A stretch of 64,000 nt of DNA from Methyloversatilis discipulorum (GTDB lineage: Bacteria > Pseudomonadota > Gammaproteobacteria > Burkholderiales > Rhodocyclaceae): NCBI RefSeq assembly GCF_000527135.1, contig NZ_AZUP01000001.1:2046001-2110000 (forward strand). The letters run 5' to 3'. Below, one piece after another: positions 34,701 through 42,527 of the stretch. The position numbers and the translations under genes were made by a program. The notes under the pieces were generated by a model. The model worked only from the letters and a program-made list of their open reading frames with translations. It ran no database searches and had not been told where the DNA came from. Numbering within the stretch: position 1 is the stretch's first letter; each line of letters begins with the position of its first letter.

Positions 34701-35116
34701 CCTCTGTCGAACGGCTGCAGGTGAAGGTGCAGGGGCTGGTGGACGACCGCCACGTGCTGGCGGTCAATGGCCGGCGCATTCCGCTGCAGCCCACCGGACG
34801 CGTCGGCGAGTTCGTCGCCGGCGTGCGCTACCGCGCCTGGCAGCCGGCCGCCTGCCTGCACCCGACCATCGCGCCGCACAGCCCGCTGGTGTTCGATCTG
34901 GTAGACGACTGGATGAAGCGTTCGATGGGCGGCTGCCAGTATCACGTCGCCCACCCGGGCGGTCGCAATTTCGAAACCTTCCCGGTCAATTCCTATGAAG
35001 CGGAAGGCCGCCGGCTGGCGCGCTTCTTCGCCATGGGCCACACGCCGGGCCAGGTGTCGGCACCGCCAGAGGAGCGCAACCCGAACTTCCCGTTCACGCT
35101 CGATCTGCGGCGCTGA
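31730..35116 (+). CDS. Transglutaminase-like/DUF2126 fusion protein
   Basis: A 1128-residue cytoplasmic-looking protein (no signal peptide). The N-terminal part has a beta-sandwich (MSIHVALNHVTHYRYDRPV) then a transglutaminase-type cysteine protease fold with a triad readable as Cys187 (GSCRDSAW), His236 (DLHAWCEVY) and Asp252 (GLDPTSG). Residues about 330-1120 are the DUF2126 region, with glutamate/glycine-rich motifs (TMGGEPTFVS, RHSGTGGGNHF). The start is GTG, with only a weak ribosome site. Related proteins often sit with circularly permuted ATP-grasp and alpha-E genes, a predicted peptide-modifying set; none of those partners is here. The substrate is unknown. Confidence 0.88.
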   Translation: MSIHVALNHVTHYRYDRPVMLSPQVVRLRPAPHARTPILSYSLKATPGEHFINWQQDPQSNYLARIVFPERTRELRIEIDLVAEMSVINPFDFFLEPEAEKIPFAYSEEQTHELTPYLVKLPLGRDNAPKFSRWVDNARALCNGGRASVDFLVALNQQMQNDIRYLIRMEPGVQTPEETLQKASGSCRDSAWALVQVLRHIGLAARFVSGYLIQLTPDVKSLDGPSGPERDFTDLHAWCEVYLPGAGWIGLDPTSGLFAGEGHIPLACSPEPSSAAPVSGFSEKCESEFEHHMKVERVWEAPRVTKPYSDDQWSRIETLGHRIDADLKLHDVRLTMGGEPTFVSVDDRDGAEWNTTADSPPEKPTKRLLGAELLARLKARYAPGGLLHYGQGKWYPGEQLPRWSLTCFWRRDGEPIWTDPGLFADESVDYALTEGDAARFLNVLSTRLGIDGKHAFPAYEDVWYYLWRERKLPVNVDPFDARLDDALERERMRRVFDQGLDSVVGHVLPLARTPAGDAWQSGPWFLRSERCYLVPGDSPLGYRLPLDSQPWAKDTDYPWVHAADPMAPQTALPQWRDIAWRMQTPLAAMTGDRAQRLGYALPDTGSPVAPATDRRPADFESAAWITRTALCAQVRHGVMYLFMPPLAALEDYLELVTAIEATAADCGHPVVLEGYEPPRDARLEVLRITPDPGVLEVNIQPYHSWDDMVAGTTFLYEAAHETRLATEKFMIDGRHSGTGGGNHFVLGGATVSDSPFLRRPDLLRSLISYWHNHPSLSYLFSGLFIGPTSQAPRIDEARNDAVYEIEIAFAEIERRTRDMGYTPPWLIDRILRNLLVDSTGNTHRTEFCIDKLFSPDGPTGRLGLLEMRAFEMPPHARMSLTQQLLLRALIARFWQQPYQPARLKRWGTELHDRYMLPHFVWDDLRDVVDELRSFGYTMELDWFAPHFEFRFPKMGAFAARNVQVELRSALEPWHVMGEEGAPGGTVRYVDSSVERLQVKVQGLVDDRHVLAVNGRRIPLQPTGRVGEFVAGVRYRAWQPAACLHPTIAPHSPLVFDLVDDWMKRSMGGCQYHVAHPGGRNFETFPVNSYEAEGRRLARFFAMGHTPGQVSAPPEERNPNFPFTLDLRR

Positions 35117-35141
35117 GCACGCAAACGCGGACGGGCCGACG

Positions 35142-35167
35142 GGCGGCGCATCGAAGGATGCGCCGCC
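35142..35167 (+). terminator. Hairpin after the transglutaminase gene, no T run
   Basis: An 11-bp perfect stem GGCGGCGCATC with loop GAAG, 26 bases after the stop at 35116. No T tract follows, so it is either a Rho-assisted end or an RNA-stabilising hairpin. Confidence 0.45.
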
Positions 35168-35284
35168 GCATCGCCGGCTGGCTTCCCACCCGATTGTCCT
35201 CGTAACCTGCGCCGCGCGCCGGCCTGCGGCACAATGCGGCTTTCGCATCACGCCCTGCCCGTCTTGATCCACTGGACCCGTCAG

Positions 35285-35644
35285 ATGCTGTGGCGGCTGC
35301 TCGCCGCAGTGTCGGTACTGTTGGGCGTCATCGGCGCCTTCCTGCCCGTACTGCCGACCGTGCCCTTCCTGCTGCTTGCCGCCTGGGCCGCCGGCCGTGG
35401 CTGGCCGGCGCTGGAGGCGAAGCTGCTCGCCCATCCGAAGTACGGCCCGCACATCATCCACTGGCGCGAACACGGCGCGGTACCGCGTCGCGCCAAATGG
35501 CTGGCCAGCGTGATGATGCTGTTCAGCGCCACCACGCTGTGGTTCAGTCCGGTGCCCCCCTGGGTACGCGGCAGCGTGTGGCTCATCCTGATCGTCGTGG
35601 CCAGCTGGCTGTGGACACGGCCCGAACCGGCCAGCGACGATTAA
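35285..35644 (+). CDS. DUF454 (YbaN-type) small membrane protein
   Basis: A 119-residue inner-membrane protein. It opens with a hydrophobic segment MLWRLLAAVSVLLGVIGAFL, then the DUF454 signature PVLPTVPFLLLAAWAAGRG, and has two more membrane segments near the C-terminus (about 75-110). The ATG at 35285 was chosen to match the family start; the frame is open to 35234. Function unknown. Confidence 0.85.
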   Translation: MLWRLLAAVSVLLGVIGAFLPVLPTVPFLLLAAWAAGRGWPALEAKLLAHPKYGPHIIHWREHGAVPRRAKWLASVMMLFSATTLWFSPVPPWVRGSVWLILIVVASWLWTRPEPASDD

Positions 35645-35656
35645 GCTGAAAAGGCG

Positions 35657-36745
35657 TCAGGCGAGCGCCGGATAGTCGGTGTAGCCTTCGGCGCCGCCGC
35701 CGTACATCAGCTCGGCGCGCAGCGGATTCAGCGGCGCGTTGTCGCGCAGACGGCGCACCAGATCCGGATTCGAGATGAAGGGCTTGCCGAAGGCGATCGC
35801 GTCGGCCTCGCCAGCGGCCACCTTCGCCTCGGCGCTGGCGCGATCAAAGCCGTTGTTCACGATCCAGCCGCCGCCGAAGGCCTTCTTCAGCGCGTCATAG
35901 TCAAAGGGCTGCGCCAGATCGGCCGGTTCGCGCGGGCCGCCGGTTTCGCCCTCAATCATGTGCACGAAAGCGAGCCCCAGCGGCGCCAGCACTTCGACCA
36001 GGCGGCCATAAAGTGCCTGCGGATTGCTGTCACGCGCCGTGTCGCTGAAGGTGGTGATCGGCGACAGACGGATGCCGGTACGCGCCGCACCGATTTCCGC
36101 CGCCACCGCCTGCATCACCTCGACGACCAGACGAATGCGGTTGTCGATGGAACCGCCATAAGGGCCGCTGCGGTCGTTCACGCTGTCGCGCATGAACTGG
36201 TCCAGCAGGTAATTGTTGGCGGCATGCACCTCGACGCCGTCAAAACCGGCGTCGATCGCGTTGCGCGCGGCGCGGCGATAGTCTTCGACGATGCCCGGCA
36301 GTTCGTCGTCACGCAGCGCCCGGGGTTCGGACACCGGCACGAAGCCCTCCTTCGTGTAGGTCTGTGCATTGGGCCGACGCGCGGTCGACGACACCGGCGC
36401 CGCGCTGCCCGGCAGCAGCGAGGTATGCGAAATGCGTCCGACGTGCCACAGCTGCAGCACGATGCGACCGCCGGCGGCATGCACCGCATCGGTCACCTTG
36501 CGCCAGCCGGCGACCTGCTCGGCCGAGTGGATGCCCGGGGTGTCGAGATAGCCCTGCGCCATCGGTGAAATCTGCGTCGCCTCAGCGATGATGAGGCCGG
36601 CGCTCGCGCGCTGGCGGTAGTACTCGACGGTGAGCGGCCCCGGCACATTGCCGGCCTGGGCGCGGTTGCGCGTCAGCGGCGCCATGACGATGCGGTTGGC
36701 GAGGGCGATGTCGCCCAGTCGGGTCGGTTCGAACAGCGTAGTCAT
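35657..36745 (-). CDS. nemA: Old yellow enzyme family alkene reductase
   Basis: FMN-dependent NADPH oxidoreductase of the NemA/xenobiotic reductase group, which reduces activated C=C bonds and often N-ethylmaleimide or nitro compounds. The 362 residues include MAPLTRNRAQAGNVPG, QLWHVGRISH with the FMN-binding region, DGVEVHAANNYLLDQFM and the SVNDRSGPYGGSIDNRIR stretch. It follows the dehydrogenase gene at 36801 by 55 bases on the same strand and is probably co-transcribed with it. The divergent LysR gene is the likely regulator. Confidence 0.92.
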   Translation of the reverse strand: MTTLFEPTRLGDIALANRIVMAPLTRNRAQAGNVPGPLTVEYYRQRASAGLIIAEATQISPMAQGYLDTPGIHSAEQVAGWRKVTDAVHAAGGRIVLQLWHVGRISHTSLLPGSAAPVSSTARRPNAQTYTKEGFVPVSEPRALRDDELPGIVEDYRRAARNAIDAGFDGVEVHAANNYLLDQFMRDSVNDRSGPYGGSIDNRIRLVVEVMQAVAAEIGAARTGIRLSPITTFSDTARDSNPQALYGRLVEVLAPLGLAFVHMIEGETGGPREPADLAQPFDYDALKKAFGGGWIVNNGFDRASAEAKVAAGEADAIAFGKPFISNPDLVRRLRDNAPLNPLRAELMYGGGAEGYTDYPALA

Positions 36746-36800
36746 TCGGTTCTCCGTGGATGGATGGGGGGCGCGGCCTGAGCAGCCGCCGGAAGAAGAA

Positions 36801-37808
36801 TCAGAAACCCTGAAGCACGATCTTTCCGCGTGCGCGACCGCTTTCCAGCAGTGCGTGTGCGCGGCGCAGGTTGGCCGCGTTGATGACGCCGAAATGCTCG
36901 CCCAGCGTGCTGCGCAGGCAGCCGGCGTCGACCAAGTCGGCCACCTCGTCGAGCAGGCGGCCCTGCTCGGCCATGTCGTCGGTCTGGTAGAGCGAACGGG
37001 TGAACATCAGTTCCCAGTGCAGCGACAGGCTCTTGCGTTTCAGCGCGAGCACGTCGAGCGGATGCGCCGGATCGTCGATCAGGCCAAGCCGGCCCTGCGG
37101 CGCCAGCGCCTCGACGATCTGCGGGTAGTGGTGGTCGGTATGCGTCAGGCTGGCCGCATGGGTGACCGACGCGATGCCGGCCTCGCGCAGCGCCTCGGCC
37201 AGCGGACGGCGGTGATCGATCACGTGATGCGCGCCGAGCTGAATCACCCAGTCGGCGGTTTCGCTGCGCGACGCGGTGGCGATCACCGTCGTGCGGGTCA
37301 GCGCCCGGGCCAGCTGGATCATGATCGAACCGACACCTCCAGCGGCGCCGACGATGAGCAAGCGCCCCTCTGCGTCACGCAGTTGCAGCCGGTCGAACAG
37401 CAGTTCCCAGGCGGTGATGGCGGTCAGCGGCAACGCCGCCGCCTCGGCAAAGCCGAGCGAGGACGGCATGCGGCCGACCAGGCGTTCATCCACCGCCTGG
37501 AACTCGGCGTTGCTGCCCTGGCGGGTCAGATCGCCGGCGTACCAGACGCGATCGCCCGGGCGGAAGCGCGTCACCTGTTCGCCCACCGCCTCGACCACGC
37601 CGGCCGCGTCCCAGCCGGCCACGCGCCAGGCTCCGTCGGCCGGCGGCGCATGGAAACGGCGCACCTTGGTATCGACCGGATTGACCGCGATCGCCTCGAT
37701 GCGCACGAGCAGATCGCGGCCGCGGGCTTCAGGACGCGGAAGGTCGATATCGACCAGGCTGTCCTCGCGCTCGACCGGCAGGTTCTCCCTGAACGCAACG
37801 GCTTTCAT
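36801..37808 (-). CDS. Zinc-type alcohol dehydrogenase-like/quinone oxidoreductase
   Basis: Medium-chain reductase of 335 residues acting on quinones or enones with NADPH. The N-terminus MKAVAFRENLPVE and VNPVDTKVRR lead into the Rossmann fold with VGAAGGVGSIMIQLA (about 155-170). The catalytic zinc ligands of true alcohol dehydrogenases are not evident, in keeping with the quinone-oxidoreductase-like subgroup. It pairs with the old yellow enzyme downstream, which suggests detoxification of electrophiles. Confidence 0.88.
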   Translation of the reverse strand: MKAVAFRENLPVEREDSLVDIDLPRPEARGRDLLVRIEAIAVNPVDTKVRRFHAPPADGAWRVAGWDAAGVVEAVGEQVTRFRPGDRVWYAGDLTRQGSNAEFQAVDERLVGRMPSSLGFAEAAALPLTAITAWELLFDRLQLRDAEGRLLIVGAAGGVGSIMIQLARALTRTTVIATASRSETADWVIQLGAHHVIDHRRPLAEALREAGIASVTHAASLTHTDHHYPQIVEALAPQGRLGLIDDPAHPLDVLALKRKSLSLHWELMFTRSLYQTDDMAEQGRLLDEVADLVDAGCLRSTLGEHFGVINAANLRRAHALLESGRARGKIVLQGF

Positions 37809-37885
37809 GGTGCGACTCCTGTTGATTGCAGGTCACCATGCTACCGACTGGCCGATGGATTGATAATCCGGCGTCTGCTCAATAC

Positions 37886-37908
37886 ATCTTCAAGCGATCT
37901 TTGAAGAT
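37886..37908. promoter_or_regulatory. Inverted repeat in the LysR/dehydrogenase intergenic region
   Basis: ATCTTCAA-GCGATCT-TTGAAGAT is a perfect inverted repeat with 8-bp arms, ending 9 bases before the LysR start. A smaller palindrome GGATT-GAT-AATCC lies at 37857-37869. LysR-type regulators usually bind dyads in the divergent gap, so these are the obvious candidate sites. Confidence 0.55.
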
Positions 37909-37917
37909 CAAACCACC

Positions 37918-38844
37918 ATGCTCCCGCGTGACCTGACACTGTCCCAGCTCGAACTGTTCGTGCGCATCGCCGACGCCGGCTCGCTCAGCGCCGCCGCACG
38001 GCAGTTGCAGCTGACACCGGCCGCCGCCAGCGCTGCACTGAAGCGGCTCGAATCGGCCTTCGGCGCGCGGCTGGTCGAGCGCTCCACCCGTTCGATGCGG
38101 CTGACCGCCGAGGGCGAACTGCTGCGCGACCATGCCCGACGGGCGCTCGGCGACATCGACGACGCGCGCGCCCTGCTCGGCGCCGGCCGCGAAACGCTGT
38201 CCGGCGACATCCACCTCGCGGCGCCGTCCGACCTCGGTCGCGGCGCGCTGTCGGCCATGCTGGATCACTTCATCGAACAGCATCCCGGCGTGCGGCTGGC
38301 GCTCTACGTATCAGACACGCTGCAGGACCTGGTGCGCGAGCGGGTCGATCTGGCGGTGCGCTATGGAGAGCTGCCGGATTCGTCACTGGTCGCGCGCCGG
38401 CTGCACGTGACCCGACGCGTGGTGGTGGCCTCGCCCGAGTACGTCGCACGCCACGGCGCGCCGCAGCAGCCGTCCGATCTGACGCAGCACAACTGCATCG
38501 CGCTCTATCGCAGCGGACGCCCGCATCTGGCCTGGCGCTTCGAGCGTGGCGGCGTCGACACGACCGTGCGCGTGCAGGGCAACCGGCTCGCCTACGACGG
38601 CGCGCTGGTGCGTCAGTGGGTGCTGCAGGGTCTGGGCATCGCGACCAAGGCACGGCTGGACGTGGTGGACGACCTGCACGCCGGGCGCCTGGTCGAACTG
38701 CTGACCGACTGGCGCGGCGAGGATTTCCCGCTGCACGCGATGCTGCCGGCGGGCCGGCACATGCCGCTGCGGGTCAGGCGCCTGCTCGACTTCCTTGGCG
38801 AGCAGTTCGCTCAGATCGAACCGGACGCGCTGCCCGGCGGCTGA
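37918..38844 (+). CDS. LysR-type transcription regulator
   Basis: A 308-residue LysR protein: N-terminal helix-turn-helix (LSQLELFVRIADAGSLSAAARQLQLTPAAASAALKRLE) and a C-terminal effector-binding domain. The pattern RSTRSMRLTAEGELL is typical of the subgroup that controls neighbouring oxidoreductase genes. It is divergent from the dehydrogenase/old yellow enzyme pair. Its 3' end overlaps the DUF3253 gene by 34 bases. Confidence 0.92.
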   Translation: MLPRDLTLSQLELFVRIADAGSLSAAARQLQLTPAAASAALKRLESAFGARLVERSTRSMRLTAEGELLRDHARRALGDIDDARALLGAGRETLSGDIHLAAPSDLGRGALSAMLDHFIEQHPGVRLALYVSDTLQDLVRERVDLAVRYGELPDSSLVARRLHVTRRVVVASPEYVARHGAPQQPSDLTQHNCIALYRSGRPHLAWRFERGGVDTTVRVQGNRLAYDGALVRQWVLQGLGIATKARLDVVDDLHAGRLVELLTDWRGEDFPLHAMLPAGRHMPLRVRRLLDFLGEQFAQIEPDALPGG

Positions 38845-39110
38845 GAGATGCGTATCGGCCCGCGCCAGTCGGCACGCGGATCGCGCACGTCGCCGCCCTG
38901 GGTGACCACGACACGACCTTTGCGCGCCAGCCGGCGGGCGACGTCGCGGACCCTGGGCATCAGCGGGCGCCAGTCGGGCGTCAGCGCACGCGCGACTTCC
39001 GACGGACAGATCGAGCGCCCGGGCGCCCGCCCGGCGACCAGCACGAGCAACGTTTCCGCAATGCGCTCGTCGCTCAGCGCGTCATCGGCCGCGCCGGATC
39101 GCTGCACCAC
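38811..39110 (-). CDS. DUF3253 protein
   Basis: A small basic protein of about 99 residues with the DUF3253 signature ICPSEVARALTPDWRPLMPRVRD and VVVTQGGDVRDP, a winged-helix-like fold of unknown function. No ATG lies at the right place; I chose the GTG at 39110 (39107 is equally possible) because the conserved part begins soon after. It overlaps the end of the sulfurtransferase gene by about 37 bases, so the two are probably coupled. Confidence 0.7.
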   Translation of the reverse strand: MVQRSGAADDALSDERIAETLLVLVAGRAPGRSICPSEVARALTPDWRPLMPRVRDVARRLARKGRVVVTQGGDVRDPRADWRGPIRISQPPGSASGSI

Positions 39111-39907
39111 TCGCTCCACGAACCGGGGTAGAGCTGCGCACCGGACAGGCCGGCCACTTCGAGCGCCAGCAGGTTGTGGCAAGCGGTAACGCCGCTGCCG
39201 CACTGCATGACCAGCGAAGCCGGATCGCGGCCGCCGATCAGTTCATGCCACTCTGCGCGCAGCACGTCGGCCGGCTTGAAGCGGCCGTCGTCACCGATAT
39301 TGAGCTTGAAGAAGCGGTTCACCGCACCAGGAATATGCCCACCGACCGGATCCAGCGTCTCGTTCTCGCCGCGGAAGCGGTCGGGCGCGCGGGCATCGAC
39401 CAGCAGGCGTTGGCCGCTCTCCAGGTTGGCGAGCAGCGCGTCAGCGTCGAGGGTCGCTTCGACGGCGCCAAGCGGGTAATCCATGGGCGGCAATGTGCGC
39501 ACGGTCTGGTCGAGCGCGCCGCCCGCGGCCTTCCACGCGCTCAGGCCGCCATCGAGCACCGCGGCATCGCGGTGACCCACCCAGCGCAGCATCCACCACA
39601 GGCGGGCAGCGAACATGCCGCCAGCGTCGTCATAAGCCACCACGCGGTGCGCTGGCGAAATGCCGCGCGCCCCGAGCAGCGCGGCGAAATCCTGAGGCGA
39701 CGGCAGCGGATGGCGACCATTGCGGCCGGTCTTCGCCGCCGACAGGTCACGATCCAGATGCATGAACAGCGCGCCGGGGATGTGCGCTTTGCGCCACGCC
39801 GCCTCGCCGGATGCCGGCTGCGCAAGATCGTGACGACAATCGACGATGACCAGGCGGGCATCACCCGCCGCGGCGGCCAACTCGGCCGCGGAAATGAGCA
39901 CACTCAT
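39074..39907 (-). CDS. sseA: Rhodanese-type sulfurtransferase (SseA family)
   Basis: Two-domain rhodanese of 277 residues that moves sulfur from mercaptopyruvate or thiosulfate to an acceptor. The N-terminal domain starts VIVDCRHDLAQP and the C-terminal domain has the active loop CGSGVTA with Cys236. CGSGVTA, rather than CRxGxx, points to the 3-mercaptopyruvate type. It lies 3 bases downstream of the SpoIIAA-like gene on the same strand. Confidence 0.9.
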   Translation of the reverse strand: MSVLISAAELAAAAGDARLVIVDCRHDLAQPASGEAAWRKAHIPGALFMHLDRDLSAAKTGRNGRHPLPSPQDFAALLGARGISPAHRVVAYDDAGGMFAARLWWMLRWVGHRDAAVLDGGLSAWKAAGGALDQTVRTLPPMDYPLGAVEATLDADALLANLESGQRLLVDARAPDRFRGENETLDPVGGHIPGAVNRFFKLNIGDDGRFKPADVLRAEWHELIGGRDPASLVMQCGSGVTACHNLLALEVAGLSGAQLYPGSWSEWCSDPARPMTR

Positions 39908-39910
39908 CGT

Positions 39911-40261
39911 TCAGACGGTCTCCGCCAGCCAGTCGCGCGCGGCCGCTTCGTCGTCGAACACGGTCACGTCGGCATCGACGAACACCTGCGACAGCCAGGC
40001 CGTCCACGCCACCCACGGCGTGCCGGCTATCACCGCGACACGTCCGAAATCGTGGCTGTGCGCGCGGGCAAAACGCAGTTCCTCGAGCGCCATGTCGAGC
40101 GTGAAGTCGGTCATCTGCCGCAGGTCGATCAGCAGGTTCACGACACCCTCGAACTTGATCCGGTAATTGACCAGATCCTCGAACTCCCGATAGTCGGCCA
40201 GCGTGAATTCACCGAAGGCCGATACCGTCACCAGATTGCCGCTGTATTCGCTCGTGATCAT
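39911..40261 (-). CDS. SpoIIAA-like (STAS/SEC14-type) protein
   Basis: A 116-residue cytoplasmic protein. The pattern ITSEYSGNLVTVSAFGEFTLADYREFEDLV and NLLIDLRQMTDFTLDMALEELRF matches the SpoIIAA-like family, whose members are suspected small-molecule or lipid binders. The ATG at 40261 has a strong GGAGGTAAG site. The gene leads into sseA and DUF3253 on the same strand; role unknown. Confidence 0.8.
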   Translation of the reverse strand: MITSEYSGNLVTVSAFGEFTLADYREFEDLVNYRIKFEGVVNLLIDLRQMTDFTLDMALEELRFARAHSHDFGRVAVIAGTPWVAWTAWLSQVFVDADVTVFDDEAAARDWLAETV

Positions 40262-40318
40262 TTTTCTTACCTCCTGGGGTCTGCCGACACAGAGGCGGGG
40301 GCACGCCCCGCACTTCGA

Positions 40319-41167
40319 CTATAGCTTCGCCGGCGGCGGATTGAGCATCGCCAGCACGCCGCTCGCGACAATCAGCACCATGCCCAGCCAGACCGCGGCC
40401 GACGGCACATCGTTCCACAGCAGCACGCCGTATAGCGTGGAGAAGGCCACCGTGGTGTAGGCCAGACTGGCCGACACCAGCGTGCGCCCGCCCTTGTACG
40501 CCGCGGTCATGCACAGCTGGGCTGCGGCGCCGAACACGCCAACACCCAGCAGCAGTGCACAGGTGCGCTGATCCGGCAGGTGAAAGCCGCCGTCGATCAG
40601 CGCCCACACGGCGCCGAACACCGAGGAGCAGAGCGAGAAGTAGAGTACGGTGCGCCATTCCGGCTCACCCAGCTGACCGAGGTCACGCACGCTCAGATAG
40701 GCCATGGTCGCGATCATCCCCGAAGCGAGGCCGCACAGGCCGCCAACCCACTGCTCGCTGCCCAGCGTCGGTTGCAGAACCAGAACGACGCCGGCAAAGC
40801 CGGTCACCAGCGCCAGCGCGACCGGCTTTGACAGTTCGCCGCTGACGGTGAAGCCCAGCCAGGCCGCCATGAACAGCGGCGACGTGTAGTTCAGCGTCAC
40901 CGCCGTCGGCAAGGGCAGCAGTGCGATGGCCTGGAAATACAGGATGAGCGAAATGGCGCCGGACACGCCGCGTTTCAGGTGCATCGCCGCGTGCGGTGTC
41001 GCGAACGACGCGCCGCGCAGGCGCATGACGGCGGCGATCAGCAGCAAGGAAATGAAGGCACGGTAGAAAGCGATTTCGGAGGCGGGCAGCGCCTCGCTGG
41101 CCAGCTTCACGCACACGCCCATGGACGCGAACAGCAGGCTGGCCGCCACCATCCACAGTGACTTCAC
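40319..41167 (-). CDS. EamA/DMT-family permease
   Basis: Inner-membrane drug/metabolite transporter of 282 residues with ten predicted membrane segments in two EamA halves (SLLFASMGVCVKLASEALPA first, VGLCGLASGMIATMAYLSVRD second). The substrate cannot be told. I chose the GTG at 41167, which has GGAG 8 bases upstream. The frame remains open through the hairpin at 41185-41210, but a start there would lie inside the terminator. Confidence 0.85.
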   Translation of the reverse strand: MKSLWMVAASLLFASMGVCVKLASEALPASEIAFYRAFISLLLIAAVMRLRGASFATPHAAMHLKRGVSGAISLILYFQAIALLPLPTAVTLNYTSPLFMAAWLGFTVSGELSKPVALALVTGFAGVVLVLQPTLGSEQWVGGLCGLASGMIATMAYLSVRDLGQLGEPEWRTVLYFSLCSSVFGAVWALIDGGFHLPDQRTCALLLGVGVFGAAAQLCMTAAYKGGRTLVSASLAYTTVAFSTLYGVLLWNDVPSAAVWLGMVLIVASGVLAMLNPPPAKL

Positions 41168-41184
41168 GACGCCTGCTCCGGCAA

Positions 41185-41210
41185 GAAAACGGGGCACCGA
41201 AGTGCCCCGT
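41185..41210 (-). terminator. Intrinsic terminator after the Rieske oxygenase gene
   Basis: On the minus strand ACGGGGCAC-TTCG-GTGCCCCGT is a 9-bp perfect stem with the very stable TTCG tetraloop, followed by TTTTCTT. It lies between the Rieske gene and the EamA gene, 18 bases before the EamA start. Confidence 0.85.
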
Positions 41211-41234
41211 CACGCCCGCTGTACCGTGCTGCGC

Positions 41235-42338
41235 TCAAAGATAGTCCACCATTTCGCGCCGGTACCACTCGTGGAAGTGCTGCATGCCGTCTTCCATTGG
41301 TGACTGGTAGGGGCCGACTTCGGACCGTCCCTGCTTCATCAGCGCGCGCCGGCCAGCGTCCATCCGCTCGCCGATCTCGTCGTCCTCGCGCGCCGTTTCC
41401 ATATAGGCCGCGCGCTCGGCTTCGATGAATTCGCGCTCGAACAGCACGATCTCTTCCGGGTAGTAGAACTCGACCACATTCATCGTGCGATCGACCGACT
41501 GCGGATACAAGGTGCTCACGACGAGCACGTGCGGATACCACTCGACCATGATGTTCGGGTAGTAAGTCAGCCAGATCGCGCCGTGCGGCGGCACTTCGCC
41601 GCGATAGAAGTCGAGCACGGCGCGGTGCCAGCGCTCGTAGGCCGGTGTGCCCGGGCGGGCGAGCCTGTTGTTTACGCCGACCCGCTGCACCGAGTAGTCG
41701 CGCGCGAACTGCCAGCTCAGGTCCTCGCAGGTGACGAACTTGCCCAGCCCTGGATGGAAGGGCTCGACGTGGTAGTCCTCGAGATAGACCTCGATGAAGG
41801 TTTTCCAGTTGTAGTTGCACTGGTGCATCTCGACGTGGTCGAGCATGTAGCCCGAGAAGTCGAGCGCGGGAGCGACGTCCATGCCGGCCAGATCGGCGGC
41901 GATGTCGCGCTTGCCGGAAAACAGCAGCCCTTTCCAGTTCTGCAGCGGCTGACGCTTCAGGTTCAGGCAGGGCGTGTTCGGGAAGTGCGGCGCACCCAGC
42001 AGTTCGCCATGCGTGTCGTAAGTCCAGCGGTGTACCGGGCAGACGATGTTCGGCGTGTTGCCGCGCCCCTTCATCATCAAGGCCTGACGATGGCGGCACA
42101 CATTGGACAGCAGTTCGATGCCGGCCTCGTTGCGCACCAGCATCAGCGCATCGTCGGCCCAGCCGAGGGTGTGATAGTCGCCAACGTTCGGCACCATCAA
42201 CTCATGGCCTACATAGCCCGGCCCGTTGTCGAAAAGCACACGCTTCTCGAGTTCGAACAACGGCTGATCGAAGTACCAGGAAACCGGAAACTGCGATTGC
42301 GCCGGTTCAAGACGGGTAATGGACTGTATATCGGACAT
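41235..42338 (-). CDS. Rieske 2Fe-2S ring-hydroxylating-type oxygenase
   Basis: Alpha-subunit-like oxygenase of 367 residues. The Rieske motif CxH-X16-CxxH is exact (CRHRQALMM...IVCPVH, about residues 88-110). The catalytic domain has the iron-ligand region DYHVEPFHPGLG (about 205). The subgroup resembles choline monooxygenase-like and aromatic-hydroxylating enzymes; the substrate is unknown. No reductase, ferredoxin or beta subunit gene is adjacent. The ATG at 42338 was chosen over an open extension. A -10-like TATACT on the minus strand (complement of 42452-42457) may serve it. Confidence 0.85.
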   Translation of the reverse strand: MSDIQSITRLEPAQSQFPVSWYFDQPLFELEKRVLFDNGPGYVGHELMVPNVGDYHTLGWADDALMLVRNEAGIELLSNVCRHRQALMMKGRGNTPNIVCPVHRWTYDTHGELLGAPHFPNTPCLNLKRQPLQNWKGLLFSGKRDIAADLAGMDVAPALDFSGYMLDHVEMHQCNYNWKTFIEVYLEDYHVEPFHPGLGKFVTCEDLSWQFARDYSVQRVGVNNRLARPGTPAYERWHRAVLDFYRGEVPPHGAIWLTYYPNIMVEWYPHVLVVSTLYPQSVDRTMNVVEFYYPEEIVLFEREFIEAERAAYMETAREDDEIGERMDAGRRALMKQGRSEVGPYQSPMEDGMQHFHEWYRREMVDYL

Positions 42339-42470
42339 TCCCCAACCCCCGAAGTCAAAGTTGGAAAACCGCGTGCCTGCCATCGCGGACCCCGCGGCGC
42401 AGGGTTTCTGCGACCACGGACGATGCACGCAAACGCGTGACAAAGCCGGGCAGTATAACCACTTGCGCGT

Positions 42471-42499
42471 TTGACCGGCTGATGTGGATCAGCTATTTT
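42471..42499 (+). promoter_or_regulatory. Sigma-70 promoter of xseB-ispA-dxs
   Basis: TTGACC, a 17-bp spacer and TATTTT, about 22 bases upstream of the xseB ATG by predicted start site. The -10 region of the divergent Rieske gene (42452-42457) lies just upstream, so the two promoters are back to back. Confidence 0.65.
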
Positions 42500-42527
42500 T
42501 CAGAGTTTGCCCGACGCCCTAATCAGC

